The position numbers and the translations under genes are program-made. DNA of 64,000 nucleotides from Cherax quadricarinatus. Taxonomy: Eukaryota > Arthropoda > Malacostraca > Decapoda > Parastacidae. Below the pieces are notes generated by a model. It had not been told where the DNA came from and did not search any database. It was given only the letters and a program-made list of their open reading frames with translations. The stretch spans positions 25,010,716-25,074,715 of the forward strand of contig NC_091308.1 of assembly GCF_038502225.1 (NCBI RefSeq). The letters run 5' to 3'. How positions within the stretch are numbered: the stretch's first letter is position 1; each line of letters begins with the position of its first letter. Positions 10,099 to 19,214 of the stretch are shown in pieces.

Positions 10099-11349
10099 AT
10101 GGCGGAACATACAGTACGGAGAGTGAATACTATCTGCATAGAGCTGGTTCGTGGTACGTTAAGTGGAGATACGATGAACGTCCTTCTCCCTAACATCATC
10201 AGGGATACATATGGTATTCCCAACGAGGAATTGTATGGCGTCGCCCTTAATGGTTTAACAAGAATCTTTGTGAAATTTCTACGAGTCGATTACTACACAA
10301 GAATTGTCGAGCATTACCAGGAACAACGCATGAGTGTGAATTCAACGATGGATGTTGTGTTACATGACGTCTCTAAGTACTTCACATGGGTGAAGGTACG
10401 GAATGTACCCTTCGAGGCTACGGCTTATGGCCTGCAGGAGTATTTTCGAAGTTATGGGACAGTGCATTCTGCAACAATGGGGGTGTGGAGGGATGGTCCA
10501 TATGAAGGAATGCCGGAAGGTTCTTACACCCTTAAAATGACCTTAACAAGGCCTATACCATCCTATGTTACGATGATCGGTTGTAGAACACAGGTTTATG
10601 TGTACTATGCTGGGCAAAGGAAAACATGTCGTCTATGTAGCTCTTATGAGCACATGGCAGCCCAGTGTCCTAGGAGGCGGGCTTCTCGAATTATCGACAC
10701 TCCAATTGTGATTCAACAGTCGTGTAATTTGGTGCCTGGCTCTGATGCCTCGGGAGGCCGGAGGAATGACCTCTGGAGCGAAGAGGTCGACCGGGAGGTG
10801 GCGGCGGCGGAGACATGTGTCACTCTCCCAGGGGCGTCGGGGGAGTTGAAGGTGACATCTGAGGAGACTTTCGTCCAGGAAGCTTCAACCCAGGATGGGT
10901 TATTGGCAGATGTGATCAAGGATTTTTTGGATGAGGAGGAACCCTGTGCAAAAGGTGTCCTCAGTTCATGTGAAGCTGGAACTTTGGAGGGACAACAAAT
11001 TGTTGAGGAAGACTTGAGTAAGATTGGGCGGGAGCATGTGGTGGCCGTGGAGGTACACCAGGAGGAATTGTCTGAGGGTGATATGTGTGTAAGTGTGAGT
11101 TCTAGGAAACGAACTGCGGCATCAGAGATAGATGAGGTCATTACCCCAGGGCAGAGGCCGGGGAAGAAGTCATGGGCAGCGGTTGTGGAGCCGAGGACAC
11201 ATAGTGGTAGAGGTGTGCCTGAGTTGCAAATTGGGAAAGGGAGGGGGGAAGTGATTGCACAGGAAAACTCGAGTGGCAAAGGAACACATAATATGAAAAG
11301 TGCAGTGGGTAAATCCCAGAGGCATAGGGGAAAGCCGCCCCTTCTGTAA
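10099..11349 (+). CDS. ORF1 nucleic-acid-binding protein of the Tx1-type LINE
   Basis: Predicted 416-residue protein. I chose the ATG at 10099 because it has a good initiation context (A at -3, G at +4) and is the first ATG of the frame. Residues about 97-170 (TWVKVRNVPFEATAYGLQEY onward) resemble an RNA-recognition-like fold used in LINE ORF1 proteins. A zinc knuckle of CX2CX4HX4C form follows, with C177, C180, H185 and C190 (CRLCSSYEHMAAQC), then a basic PRRR. The C-terminal half is acidic and low in conservation, with a basic end (SQRHRGK). LINE ORF1 proteins coat the element RNA and act as nucleic acid chaperones. The frame is uninterrupted and overlaps the open ORF2 frame by 22 bp. Confidence 0.85.
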   Translation: MAEHTVRRVNTICIELVRGTLSGDTMNVLLPNIIRDTYGIPNEELYGVALNGLTRIFVKFLRVDYYTRIVEHYQEQRMSVNSTMDVVLHDVSKYFTWVKVRNVPFEATAYGLQEYFRSYGTVHSATMGVWRDGPYEGMPEGSYTLKMTLTRPIPSYVTMIGCRTQVYVYYAGQRKTCRLCSSYEHMAAQCPRRRASRIIDTPIVIQQSCNLVPGSDASGGRRNDLWSEEVDREVAAAETCVTLPGASGELKVTSEETFVQEASTQDGLLADVIKDFLDEEEPCAKGVLSSCEAGTLEGQQIVEEDLSKIGREHVVAVEVHQEELSEGDMCVSVSSRKRTAASEIDEVITPGQRPGKKSWAAVVEPRTHSGRGVPELQIGKGRGEVIAQENSSGKGTHNMKSAVGKSQRHRGKPPLL

Positions 11350-14300
11350 TTTTCAGATGTGTCACGCTTAATGTTAATGGACTTAAGACTGAGGTCAAGA
11401 AAGTTTGGTTGGAGTGGTTTTTAAGGCGGTTTGATGTTGACATATGCTTTTTGCAAGAGCATAATCACAGGGCTGGTAGTGTGTTGAGGGTGAAAGGATA
11501 TCGGATGTATGTAACCAGTGGTTTGCAATTGAAAGGTGGGGTAGCAGTTGCGGTAAAGGAGACCAGCCCCTTGCGTGTCATCGGTTGGGAAGAGGGGGGG
11601 GGTGGGAGGATCGTGAGGGTGGATGGCGTCTGGGGTGAGAGTCGAGTTAGTTTCGTGGGAGTTTACATGCCAGCAACTAGTAATATCAGGGTAAAAGTAG
11701 ATTTTGTCAGAGAGGTATTGCTGTATCACTTGAGAGGTTTGCCTGCTATAACAGTAATAGGAGGTGATTGGAATTGTGTGATTAGGAGTGGTGATGTCGA
11801 ACCGAGAGGGGCGGGTTGTGTGCTGAGTGTGCTGAGGGATGTATTGCGAGATATTGGGGTTGTTGATGTGGTGGGGAGGGGGGGTTACCTAGTGGAGCAT
11901 ACGTTCGTCCGTAGGGGATATGAAGCGCGATTAGACAGAATTTATATTAAGCAGGGTATAGATGTTGTGAGGGTGCAAACCTTCGATGTGGGGTTTTCTG
12001 ATCACAGAGCGGTAATAGCAGATTTGATGTGGGATGGAGTGGTGCGTATTTATTCTGGGTACTGGAAATTAAATGTAAGGCTTCTTAAGGAGGAGGGGGA
12101 GGGGCCTTTTTTCAGTGATTGGTGGTTGCCTTTTTGGGAGGCTAGGAACAGGGAGATAGATCTGTTAGATTGGTGGGAAATGCAGGCAAAACCTGGAATA
12201 GCGAATTTTTTTAAGGCTAGGGGACGAGAGGAGGCGAGGTGGCGTTTTGGGTTGCAAAATTATCTGGAGGGACAGTTGCAAGATTGTTATGTTGGGGGAG
12301 GTGGTAGGAGGGATGATATGGACAGACTGCGGAGTAGAATAGCTGAATTACACAATGATAGGTTTGATGCAATTAGGGTTAGGGCGGGGTTAGAGGATGT
12401 TTTGTGGGGTGATAAACCGTCTGGGTATGTTTTACGTAAATTTCGGGACCGACAGAGTGTAACCACCATTCTACAATTGGAGACAAGCCCTGGGGTGGGA
12501 GGGTATCCAGTGGGTCGAGTCCTATCCAATACGGAAAGTATGAGTCTCTATGCTGATAGTTGGTTTAGAGAGAAATGGAGTTGGAGGGAGGGGGGTTCCT
12601 GGGAGGGTTTTTTTGAAGGGGGGTTCCATAGCGTTTTAAGTGAGCAGGATAGAGTGGGGTTGGAGGTTGGTATAAGTGAGGTTGAGGTGGAAGAGGCAGT
12701 TTTCGGGATGAGTACCGGGAAAACACCAGGGATAGACGGTATACCAAATGATTTTTATAGAGCACATTGGGGGTGTATTAGGCAGTGTTTTGTTAGGCTA
12801 TTGGACCATATGTTAACTAGTGGGAAGTTGGGCATATCGCAAAGTACGGGTGTCATAGTTTTGGTGCCAAAGAAGGGGGGGGGTAGAGAGTTGAGTGCTT
12901 ACCGTGCAATATCTTTGATGTGCGCTGATTACAAGGTTTTTGCGAAAATTTTGGGTAATAGACTGAAGAAGGTCATGGGGTCGGTGATACATGGGGGACA
13001 GTTTGGTATCCCGGGGAGGAGTATGCGGGTAGGTCATGGTCGTATTCGGGATTTCCTTGAGGGTAGTAATAAGGGAGGTATTCTAGGTCTGGATTGGGAG
13101 AAAGCTTATGATTATGTGGATAGGGAATTTTTGATTGAGAGTATGGTGAGAATGGGTTTTGGAGGGAGGGTGGTTGGATGGGTGAGGACTTTGTATGAGA
13201 ATGCATCAATGAGAGTACAGGTAAATGGGAGGTTGGGTAGTTCAGTAAGCATGGGAAGGGGTTTAAGGCAGGGGTGTCCACTCTCCCAAATACTATTTGC
13301 ATGTATGCAGAACCCTTTCTATGTTCTGGTTGATGGTGGGATGGGAAGGTTGGGGGAGAGTGGAGGATATTGTGGGAATATTGTTGGTTATGTAGATGAT
13401 ACAACTGTTTTACTTAATGAGATTGAAGATTTAAGAAAAGTGGGAAGGGTAATTGAGATTTTTGGGAATGCTACTGGGATGAGAGTTAATAAGCAGAAAT
13501 CACGGTTGTTGGAGGTAGGCGCTTGGGTAGGAGGGACCTTGGGGGAGGAGTTTGGTTGGATAACTGTAGATAGGCTAAAGATTTGTGGGATTTTGTTTTT
13601 GGCAGATGCACAGGAGAGCAGGAGGGTTAATTCAGAAATGGTAATGGACAGAGCTTTGAGTAGGCTGAGGGGTCTAAGGGCCGGGGATGTAACCTTGCAT
13701 CAAAGGGTTGTGGTGGTAAATACGCTGATTTATAGTAAGGTGTGGGGAGTGGCGGAAATTTACCCATTAAGAAGTCAGGATATTATGGAAATGCAAAGAA
13801 GGGTCTTAAGGTATGTGTGGGGCTATGGAAGGGCGTGGTTGGGCAAAGATGTAGTAATGACTGCGGTAAGGCAGGGAGGACTGGGATTGATTGCATTAGG
13901 GTCTAGGGTGAAGGCGCTATATGTGAAGCAGAGGTATATTCGGGCAGCGGGGGAAAGGGGTCTTCGGGTGGGGGAGGTGATGGGGGATATCCGCAAATGG
14001 TGGGGTGGCAGGGACTTAGTGGAGTGTGAAGACATGTTGCGGTTTATGTTAAAGGTATGCAATGTTAAAAAACTCAAGGTAAAACGGTTAGTGGGTGTGG
14101 GCCGTCGTCAGGAATTAATGCAAGGGATGGCAGTGTATCCCACATATGATTGGAGAGTGATATGGGTGGAATTTAGTAAATTAAGAATACCGGCAAGAGC
14201 GAGGGAATTAGTATATAGATTTCTTATGGGGACGTTAGCATCGAAAGAGGTGCTAAGACGAATGGGTTTTGTGAAAGAGGCGTCATGCGCTTTTTGTGGG

Positions 14301-14669
14301 GAAGTTGAAACGGCTTTTCATGTAGTATATTTCTGTTCTGCATTGGAGGTGGTAAGATTGTGGTTGAAGAGGGTTTTCTTTTTATTGGGGGGGGAAAAGA
14401 TATCACCCCTTAGGGCTTTAATGTTAGATATGGAAGGGGTACCCAAAGAGGTGGGAAGGGCTATCAGATATGTAATAGTTGATTACTTGTATGTTTCTTG
14501 GGGGATGAGGGAGGTGGAGGGGAACATTAGGATAAAAGCGCTGGCGGCGAGTTTTTATAGGACAGCATGTAGGAACAAACAATTATATGGGGGAAGGTGG
14601 GTAATTAGTTTTCCGGAGGGATATCGTGGACTTACTGTTGAACGTTTACTCCGTTTGAGTAAGGGGTGA
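11328..14669 (+). CDS. ORF2 endonuclease-reverse transcriptase of the Tx1-type LINE
   Basis: Open frame of about 1,110 codons. Numbering from 11409: an APE-type endonuclease with E17 in CFLQEHN, D120/N122 in GGDWNC and S197-D198-H199 in SDHRAV. The endonuclease's first strand, TLNVNGL, is encoded upstream at 11364-11384. A reverse transcriptase follows from about residue 435 (TGKTPGIDGIP) with D562 in GLDWEKAYD, RGLRQGCPLS, and the catalytic YVDD at 661-664. A C-terminal CX2CX7HX4C zinc motif has C960, C963, H971 and C976. The protein would nick the target and prime reverse transcription of the element RNA. No ATG precedes the endonuclease core in this frame; the last upstream stop is at 11325-11327, so I start the frame at 11328. 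Initiation by frameshift from ORF1 or by reinitiation is an inference. Confidence 0.9.
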   Translation, partial: GKAAPSVIFRCVTLNVNGLKTEVKKVWLEWFLRRFDVDICFLQEHNHRAGSVLRVKGYRMYVTSGLQLKGGVAVAVKETSPLRVIGWEEGGGGRIVRVDGVWGESRVSFVGVYMPATSNIRVKVDFVREVLLYHLRGLPAITVIGGDWNCVIRSGDVEPRGAGCVLSVLRDVLRDIGVVDVVGRGGYLVEHTFVRRGYEARLDRIYIKQGIDVVRVQTFDVGFSDHRAVIADLMWDGVVRIYSGYWKLNVRLLKEEGEGPFFSDWWLPFWEARNREIDLLDWWEMQAKPGIANFFKARGREEARWRFGLQNYLEGQLQDCYVGGGGRRDDMDRLRSRIAELHNDRFDAIRVRAGLEDVLWGDKPSGYVLRKFRDRQSVTTILQLETSPGVGGYPVGRVLSNTESMSLYADSWFREKWSWREGGSWEGFFEGGFHSVLSEQDRVGLEVGISEVEVEEAVFGMSTGKTPGIDGIPNDFYRAHWGCIRQCFVRLLDHMLTSGKLGISQSTGVIVLVPKKGGGRELSAYRAISLMCADYKVFAKILGNRLKKVMGSVIHGGQFGIPGRSMRVGHGRIRDFLEGSNKGGILGLDWEKAYDYVDREFLIESMVRMGFGGRVVGWVRTLYENASMRVQVNGRLGSSVSMGRGLRQGCPLSQILFACMQNPFYVLVDGGMGRLGESGGYCGNIVGYVDDTTVLLNEIEDLRKVGRVIEIFGNATGMRVNKQKSRLLEVGAWVGGTLGEEFGWITVDRLKICGILFLADAQESRRVNSEMVMDRALSRLRGLRAGDVTLHQRVVVVNTLIYSKVWGVAEIYPLRSQDIMEMQRRVLRYVWGYGRAWLGKDVVMTAVRQGGLGLIALGSRVKALYVKQRYIRAAGERGLRVGEVMGDIRKWWGGRDLVECEDMLRFMLKVCNVKKLKVKRLVGVGRRQELMQGMAVYPTYDWRVIWVEFSKLRIPARARELVYRFLMGTLASKEVLRRMGFVKEASCAFCGEVETAFHVVYFCSALEVVRLWLKRVFFLLGGEKISPLRALMLDMEGVPKEVGRAIRYVIVDYLYVSWGMREVEGNIRIKALAASFYRTACRNKQLYGGRWVISFPEGYRGLTVERLLRLSKG

Positions 14670-15761
14670 GAGGCAAGGGGTTGGTCTCTTCAGTGGTGCG
14701 CCCTCTTGGTGTGATTGGAAGCCTGGTGAGGTATGGTTGATTGGTTTGCACGGTGGTTGATGTGGGTAAAGTTTATTGTAGGAGTATGTAGACCTTATGA
14801 ATTTTTGTAAAATCACAGAGTCAAAAGTTATGTGATTTTCGGTTTTTTCCCTTATTGTTATAAGAATCATTTTATATAGGAGGTTTATATTTATATGTAA
14901 AATGTGAGGTTATGTCTTATATATTTTTAATCTGAAGATAGATTTAGCCTTGTCATACACCTCTTTTTTTATTATTGTATTGAATATGTACATTATGCAC
15001 TATGTACGAAAATATATAAGTATTTGATGGGGTTTATATATCCCCTTATTTTGTATGGAAGGTCCTATTATATATTGTGTTAATCAGTAACATTAACTTT
15101 GTGTATGAGTAGGGTGTTTGGGGGAACCAATGTCTTTGGTATAGTTCTATCATAAATTGTAATATTTAGTTTATTTGCAGACAAGTCATTTAGCGATTTA
15201 TTTCTATGTATGATTTAGTTGGTTCTTATGAATAAGTGCACATACACGTATGTGTATATGCATGCGTATATGTATACATATATGACTGCAGGACTCGTTC
15301 CTACATGTCTTATAATGACCCTGACTGTTTTTGTTTGGAAGTCTGCTGGGTTGGTTTATTTTAGTAGAAATTGTTTTCAATGGCCATTCATTAGGGAAAT
15401 TAATGTATGTTATTTAGAATGGGGACTGAACAGACGGGGGGGGGCGGGTAGAAGTGTCAGCTGTGTCGGCACTGGCAATGATGAGTATTGTAAAGGAGGG
15501 TTTGAAGGTTATGTGGATTAATAATATATAAATAACAAAGTGGAAAAAATAATGCAGATTGTAGGTTTGGGTTTTCCTTGGTTATAATAATAATGATGAA
15601 TATTGTTATGTTATCTTGTGTAATCTTACTTAACATAGTTACATTGGATGTAATGTATATGACAATGGGATTTATAATTTTGAGTAAGAACTGATAATGT
15701 GTTCTTTTATTTATTTAATGTATTGTGTTGTTTTAAATAAAAATATAAAAAAAAAAAAAAA
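14670..15761 (+). terminator. 3' untranslated region, polyadenylation signal and poly-A of the Tx1-type LINE
   Basis: Roughly 1.1 kb of T/A-rich non-coding sequence follows the ORF2 stop. AATAAA lies at 15736-15741 and an A run extends from 15747 to 15761, immediately followed by the target-site duplication. Confidence 0.85.
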
Positions 15762-15776
15762 TCTCTCCAGGTGATT

Positions 15777-15962
15777 AATGGCCATGTCTCTGGTCACAGC
15801 TGGCCAGGGCCACAGCTGGTCATGCAGAGCTGCTGGTGAACAGACTACACAACAAGCTCCGTCTCACCACTACAATAACATAGCTGAACCCCTGCAGCAA
15901 GATTCATCTCATTATCAAGACAAGACCCCCACAACACCATGTTACGACCCCCACAACACCAT
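15777..15962 (+). other. Right flank of the LINE and first units of a 23-bp minisatellite
   Basis: Continuation of the flank left at 9958. Its last 40 bp hold two copies of the ACACCATGTTACGACCC-type unit that resumes at 17191; the array was split by the solo LTR. Confidence 0.7.
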
Positions 15963-17190
15963 TGTTGCGACCCCTGAATGGGTCACAATGTATATAATGT
16001 ATATTACCTGTTCATATAATTTTATATTGCTTATATTTGCGATATTAGCTAAATCGTAAATATGTTGCTTTATATTATTAGGTAGGATGTAACATTTATA
16101 TATTATTCAGTGCTCATAGTTCAAGTGTTAAATAGCTGACGGCCTTGTTTAACAGCTGCCGGCTTCTCTGTGTTGCTGGGCAGCAGCAGCATGGAGTCAC
16201 GTGATGGGGGGGGTGATCACACCTCGCCTGTAGTAGTCTGCCTGGGCTGCACTGATTATTGTTGGTTGGGCATAGCTTCTAACAAGAGGTCCCACACCAG
16301 CTTTTCCTTGTGGGCCCTTGTTGGAAGATCGTCTCTGTCGCTTTCTTGTTGTTGGTTCTGTGTAACTCTGTTCACAGAACATAGTCTAGACTTAGTGATT
16401 TTCGACGTTGTACTGAGGTTATGTGTCGCATATACACTGAGAAACTCATGTCCTGAGCTGTAGCTTTTGACCTAAATTGTACTGGTATCTGTGTACTGTC
16501 ACAGTCGGGGATTTTCTAATGCTGAACTTAGATTCAGTAGTATGGGAGTTTTGTGACTTTTGTGGAGGATCTGCAGATGGTCCCTACTTAGTGTCGTTAT
16601 ATTATTATCTTGTTCCTGATTCTGTGTTGCTGTTGCTTGTTATATTGCTGTTCGGCTTAACAGTCGCCTTGTTGTTCAAGCAAGCTGTTCTGATTGCCAG
16701 GTTGGTCAAGAAGTTTATGTGAGGACTTTTAGTCAGTCACTGGTTAAGTCTAGTCGAGTCTTGAGACATAGCGAACTACTTAGAGCATATACACACAAAC
16801 TAACTTGTATATATTTGTATTATGTTATTAAATGTTAACATTGTACCAGACGGTACTTAAAAGCCATTAAGATGTGATATGTACCTTCAGCACAATACTA
16901 CTGTACACCAGAGAAGTGATTATTTTGATTACTATAATTTACTTTGATCTTATACGCCTAGACCACTTTATTATTAATAAACTTATTAAATTTTAATTTC
17001 TTTAGTTAGTAGCCTACCAGTTGTAATCCTAAAGCACTATTGAATCTTATTGAATTCTAATTGATAATTGGACCAGGATACTGACTACTTGTTACAAAAA
17101 CCCAGTAACAGGCTGGATGCTAGAAGGGCAGTCCTTTCTAGTATTCACTGGAGATCTCTATCATTATTAGAAATCGCGTTTTTTGTAACA
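15963..17190 (+). mobile_element. Solo LTR of an LTR retrotransposon
   Basis: The 1,228-bp block starts TGTTGCGACC and ends TTGTAACA, so it has TG...CA ends with short inverted termini. It is flanked by CCAT at 15959-15962 and 17191-17194. Removing it together with one CCAT restores the minisatellite unit CACAACACCATGTTACGACC exactly. A TATA-like GTATATAATGTATATTA is near 15990, and AATAAA is at 16976-16981. There is no internal coding region. A 4-bp duplication is usual for some Gypsy and Copia-like elements, but the superfamily cannot be fixed. Orientation is inferred from the TATA and AATAAA positions. Confidence 0.75.
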
Positions 17191-17360
17191 CCATGTTACG
17201 ACCCACCACAACACCATGTTACGACCCACCACAACACCATGTTACGACCCACCACGTTACAACCCACCACAACATGTTACAACCCCTAAACCATGTTACG
17301 ACCCACCACAACACCTTGTTACGACCCCCACAACACCGTGCTACGACTCCCCACACCACC
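17191..17360. repeat. 23-bp minisatellite (ACACCATGTTACGACCCACCACA type)
   Basis: About seven units, degenerating to the right into CACCACCACCAC. The same units precede the solo LTR at 15930-15962. Confidence 0.85.
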
Positions 17361-17469
17361 ACCACAATCCCGCCCCTCACAGCAACACAATACTATTACC
17401 CTTTCCCCTCCCCAACACCACACTACTTGCCGCAGCAACACCAAACATTATTATACGAATACAAATCAC

Positions 17470-17511
17470 TACAAGAGGGTATACATCACTACAAGTGGGT
17501 ATACATCACTA
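17470..17511. repeat. First units of the 20-bp minisatellite
   Basis: Two GGGTATACATCACTACAAG-type units before the SINE insertion; the array resumes at 17831. Confidence 0.85.
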
Positions 17512-17829
17512 AGATAAGATAAGATAAGATAAGATTTCGTTCGGATTTTTAACCCCGGAGGGTTAGCCACCCAGGATAACCCAAGAAAGTCAGTGCGTCA
17601 TCGAGGACTGTCTAACTTATTTCCATTGGGGTCCTTAATCTTGTCCCCCAGGATGCGACCCACACCAGTCGACTAACACCCAGGTACCTATTTGCTGCTA
17701 GGTGAACAGGACAACAGGTGTAAGGAAACGTGTCGAAATGTTTCTACCCGCCGGGAATCGAACCCGGGCCCTCCGCGTGTGAAGCGGGAGCTTTAGCCAC
17801 CAGGCCACCGGGCCACCAAATTAACGTGC
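17512..17829 (-). mobile_element. tRNA-derived SINE (Val-CAC-like head)
   Basis: The minus strand begins with a tRNA-like head. It has an A-box-like TGGCCTGGTGGCTAAAGC, an anticodon arm CCGC-TTCACAC-GCGG with CAC at the anticodon position, and a B box GGGTTCGATTCCC. The body then contains CCTAGCAGCAAATAGGTACC, and the element ends in an (ATCTT)n tail (plus-strand AAGAT units at 17512-17533). It splits the 20-bp minisatellite. Related copies are at 39725, 43938 and 54003. It is a mobile element rather than a tRNA gene because of the body, the tail and the repeated copies. Confidence 0.85.
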
Positions 17830-17830
17830 G

Positions 17831-19200
17831 ATGGGTATACATCACTACACGATGTATACATCACTACAATTGGGTATACATCACTAGAAGATAGTATACA
17901 TCCGTACAAGATGGTATGCATCACTACAAGTGAGTATACAGCACTACAAGATGTATACATCACTACAGGTGGGTATACAACACTACAAGACGGTTTACAT
18001 CACTACAATATGGTATACAACACTATAAGAGGGTATACACCACTACAAGATGATATACATCACTACAAGAGGGTATACATCACCACAAGATGATATACAT
18101 CACTACAAGAGGGTATACATCACCACAAGATGATATACATCACTACAAGAGGGTATACATCACCACAAGATGATATACATCACTACAAGAGGGTATACAT
18201 CACTACAAGAGGGTATACATCACTACAAGAGGGTATACATCACCACAAGATGATATACATCACTACAAGAGGGTATACATCACTACAAGAGGGTATACAT
18301 CACCACAAGATGATATAAATCACTACAAGAGGGTATACATCACTACAAGAGGGTATACATCACTACAAGAGGGTATACATCACTACAAGATGATATACAT
18401 CACTACAAGAGGGTATACATCACTACAAGAGGGTATACATCACCACAAGATGATATACATCACTACAAGAGGGAATACATCACTACAAGAGGGTATACAT
18501 CACTACAAGAGGGTATACATCACTACAAGAGGGTATACATCACCACAAGATGATATAAATCACTACAAGAGGGTATACATCACTACAAGAGGGTATACAT
18601 CACTACAAGTGGGTATACATCACTACAAGTGGGTATACATCACTACAAGAAGGTATACATCACTACAAGAGGGTATACATCACTACAAGAGGGTATACAT
18701 CACTACAAGAGGGTATACATCACTACAAGTGGGTATACATCACTACAAGTGGGTATACATCACTACAAGAGGGTATACATCACTACAAGAGGGTATACAC
18801 CACTACAAGAGGGTATACATCACTACAAGAGGGTATATATCACTACAAGAGGGTATACATCACTACAAGAGGGTATACATCACTACAAGAGGGTATACAT
18901 CACTACAAGAGGGTATACATCACTACAAGAGGGTATACATCACTACAAGAGGGTATACATCACTACAAGAGGGTATACACCACTACAAGAGGGTATACAT
19001 CACTACAAGAGGGTATACATCACTACAAAAGGGTATACATCACAAGAGGGTATACATCACTACAAGAGGGTATACATCACTACAAGAGGGTATATATCAC
19101 TACAAGTGGGTATATATCACTACAAGAGGGTATATATCACTACAAGTGGGTATACATCACTACAAGAAGGTATACATCACTACAAGAGGGTATACATCAT
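17831..19200. repeat. 20-bp minisatellite with higher-order pattern
   Basis: Nearly 70 tandem copies of TATACATCACTACAAGAGGG. In the left half a variant TATACATCACCACAAGATGA recurs every few units, giving a higher-order pattern; the right half is more uniform. Twenty bases times three gives a 20-residue period, so long frames (GYTSLQEG, GIHHYKRV, VYITTR) stay open in all plus frames. These reading frames are by-products of the repeat. Confidence 0.95.
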
Positions 19201-19214
19201 TATAGAGACAAAGC

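Larger units (their letters stand above)
9959..15776 (+). mobile_element. Full-length Tx1-type LINE with target-site duplication
   Basis: A perfect duplication AATCTCTCCAGGTGATT flanks the element at 9959-9975 and 15760-15776; the first two bases overlap the poly-A, so the certain part is 15 bp. Between them lie a short 5' region (9976-10098), ORF1 (10099-11349), ORF2 (11328-14669), a 1.1-kb 3' untranslated region, AATAAA at 15736-15741 and a poly-A run to 15761. The RT segment matches the L1/Tx1 pattern (LVPKKGGGRELSAYRAISL, VIHGGQFGIPGRSM, GLDWEKAYDYVDREFL). Clean termini, a perfect duplication and two open frames suggest a recent insertion that may still be competent. Confidence 0.92.

Noticed and set aside
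9900..15776. Viral or plasmid origin for the 5.8-kb two-frame block
   Set aside because: The target-site duplication, poly-A, endonuclease-RT order and RT motifs identify a non-LTR retrotransposon.
17760..17829. A genuine tRNA-Val gene
   Set aside because: The tRNA-like head is fused to a SINE body with an (ATCTT)n tail, has imperfect acceptor pairing and recurs in other SINE copies.
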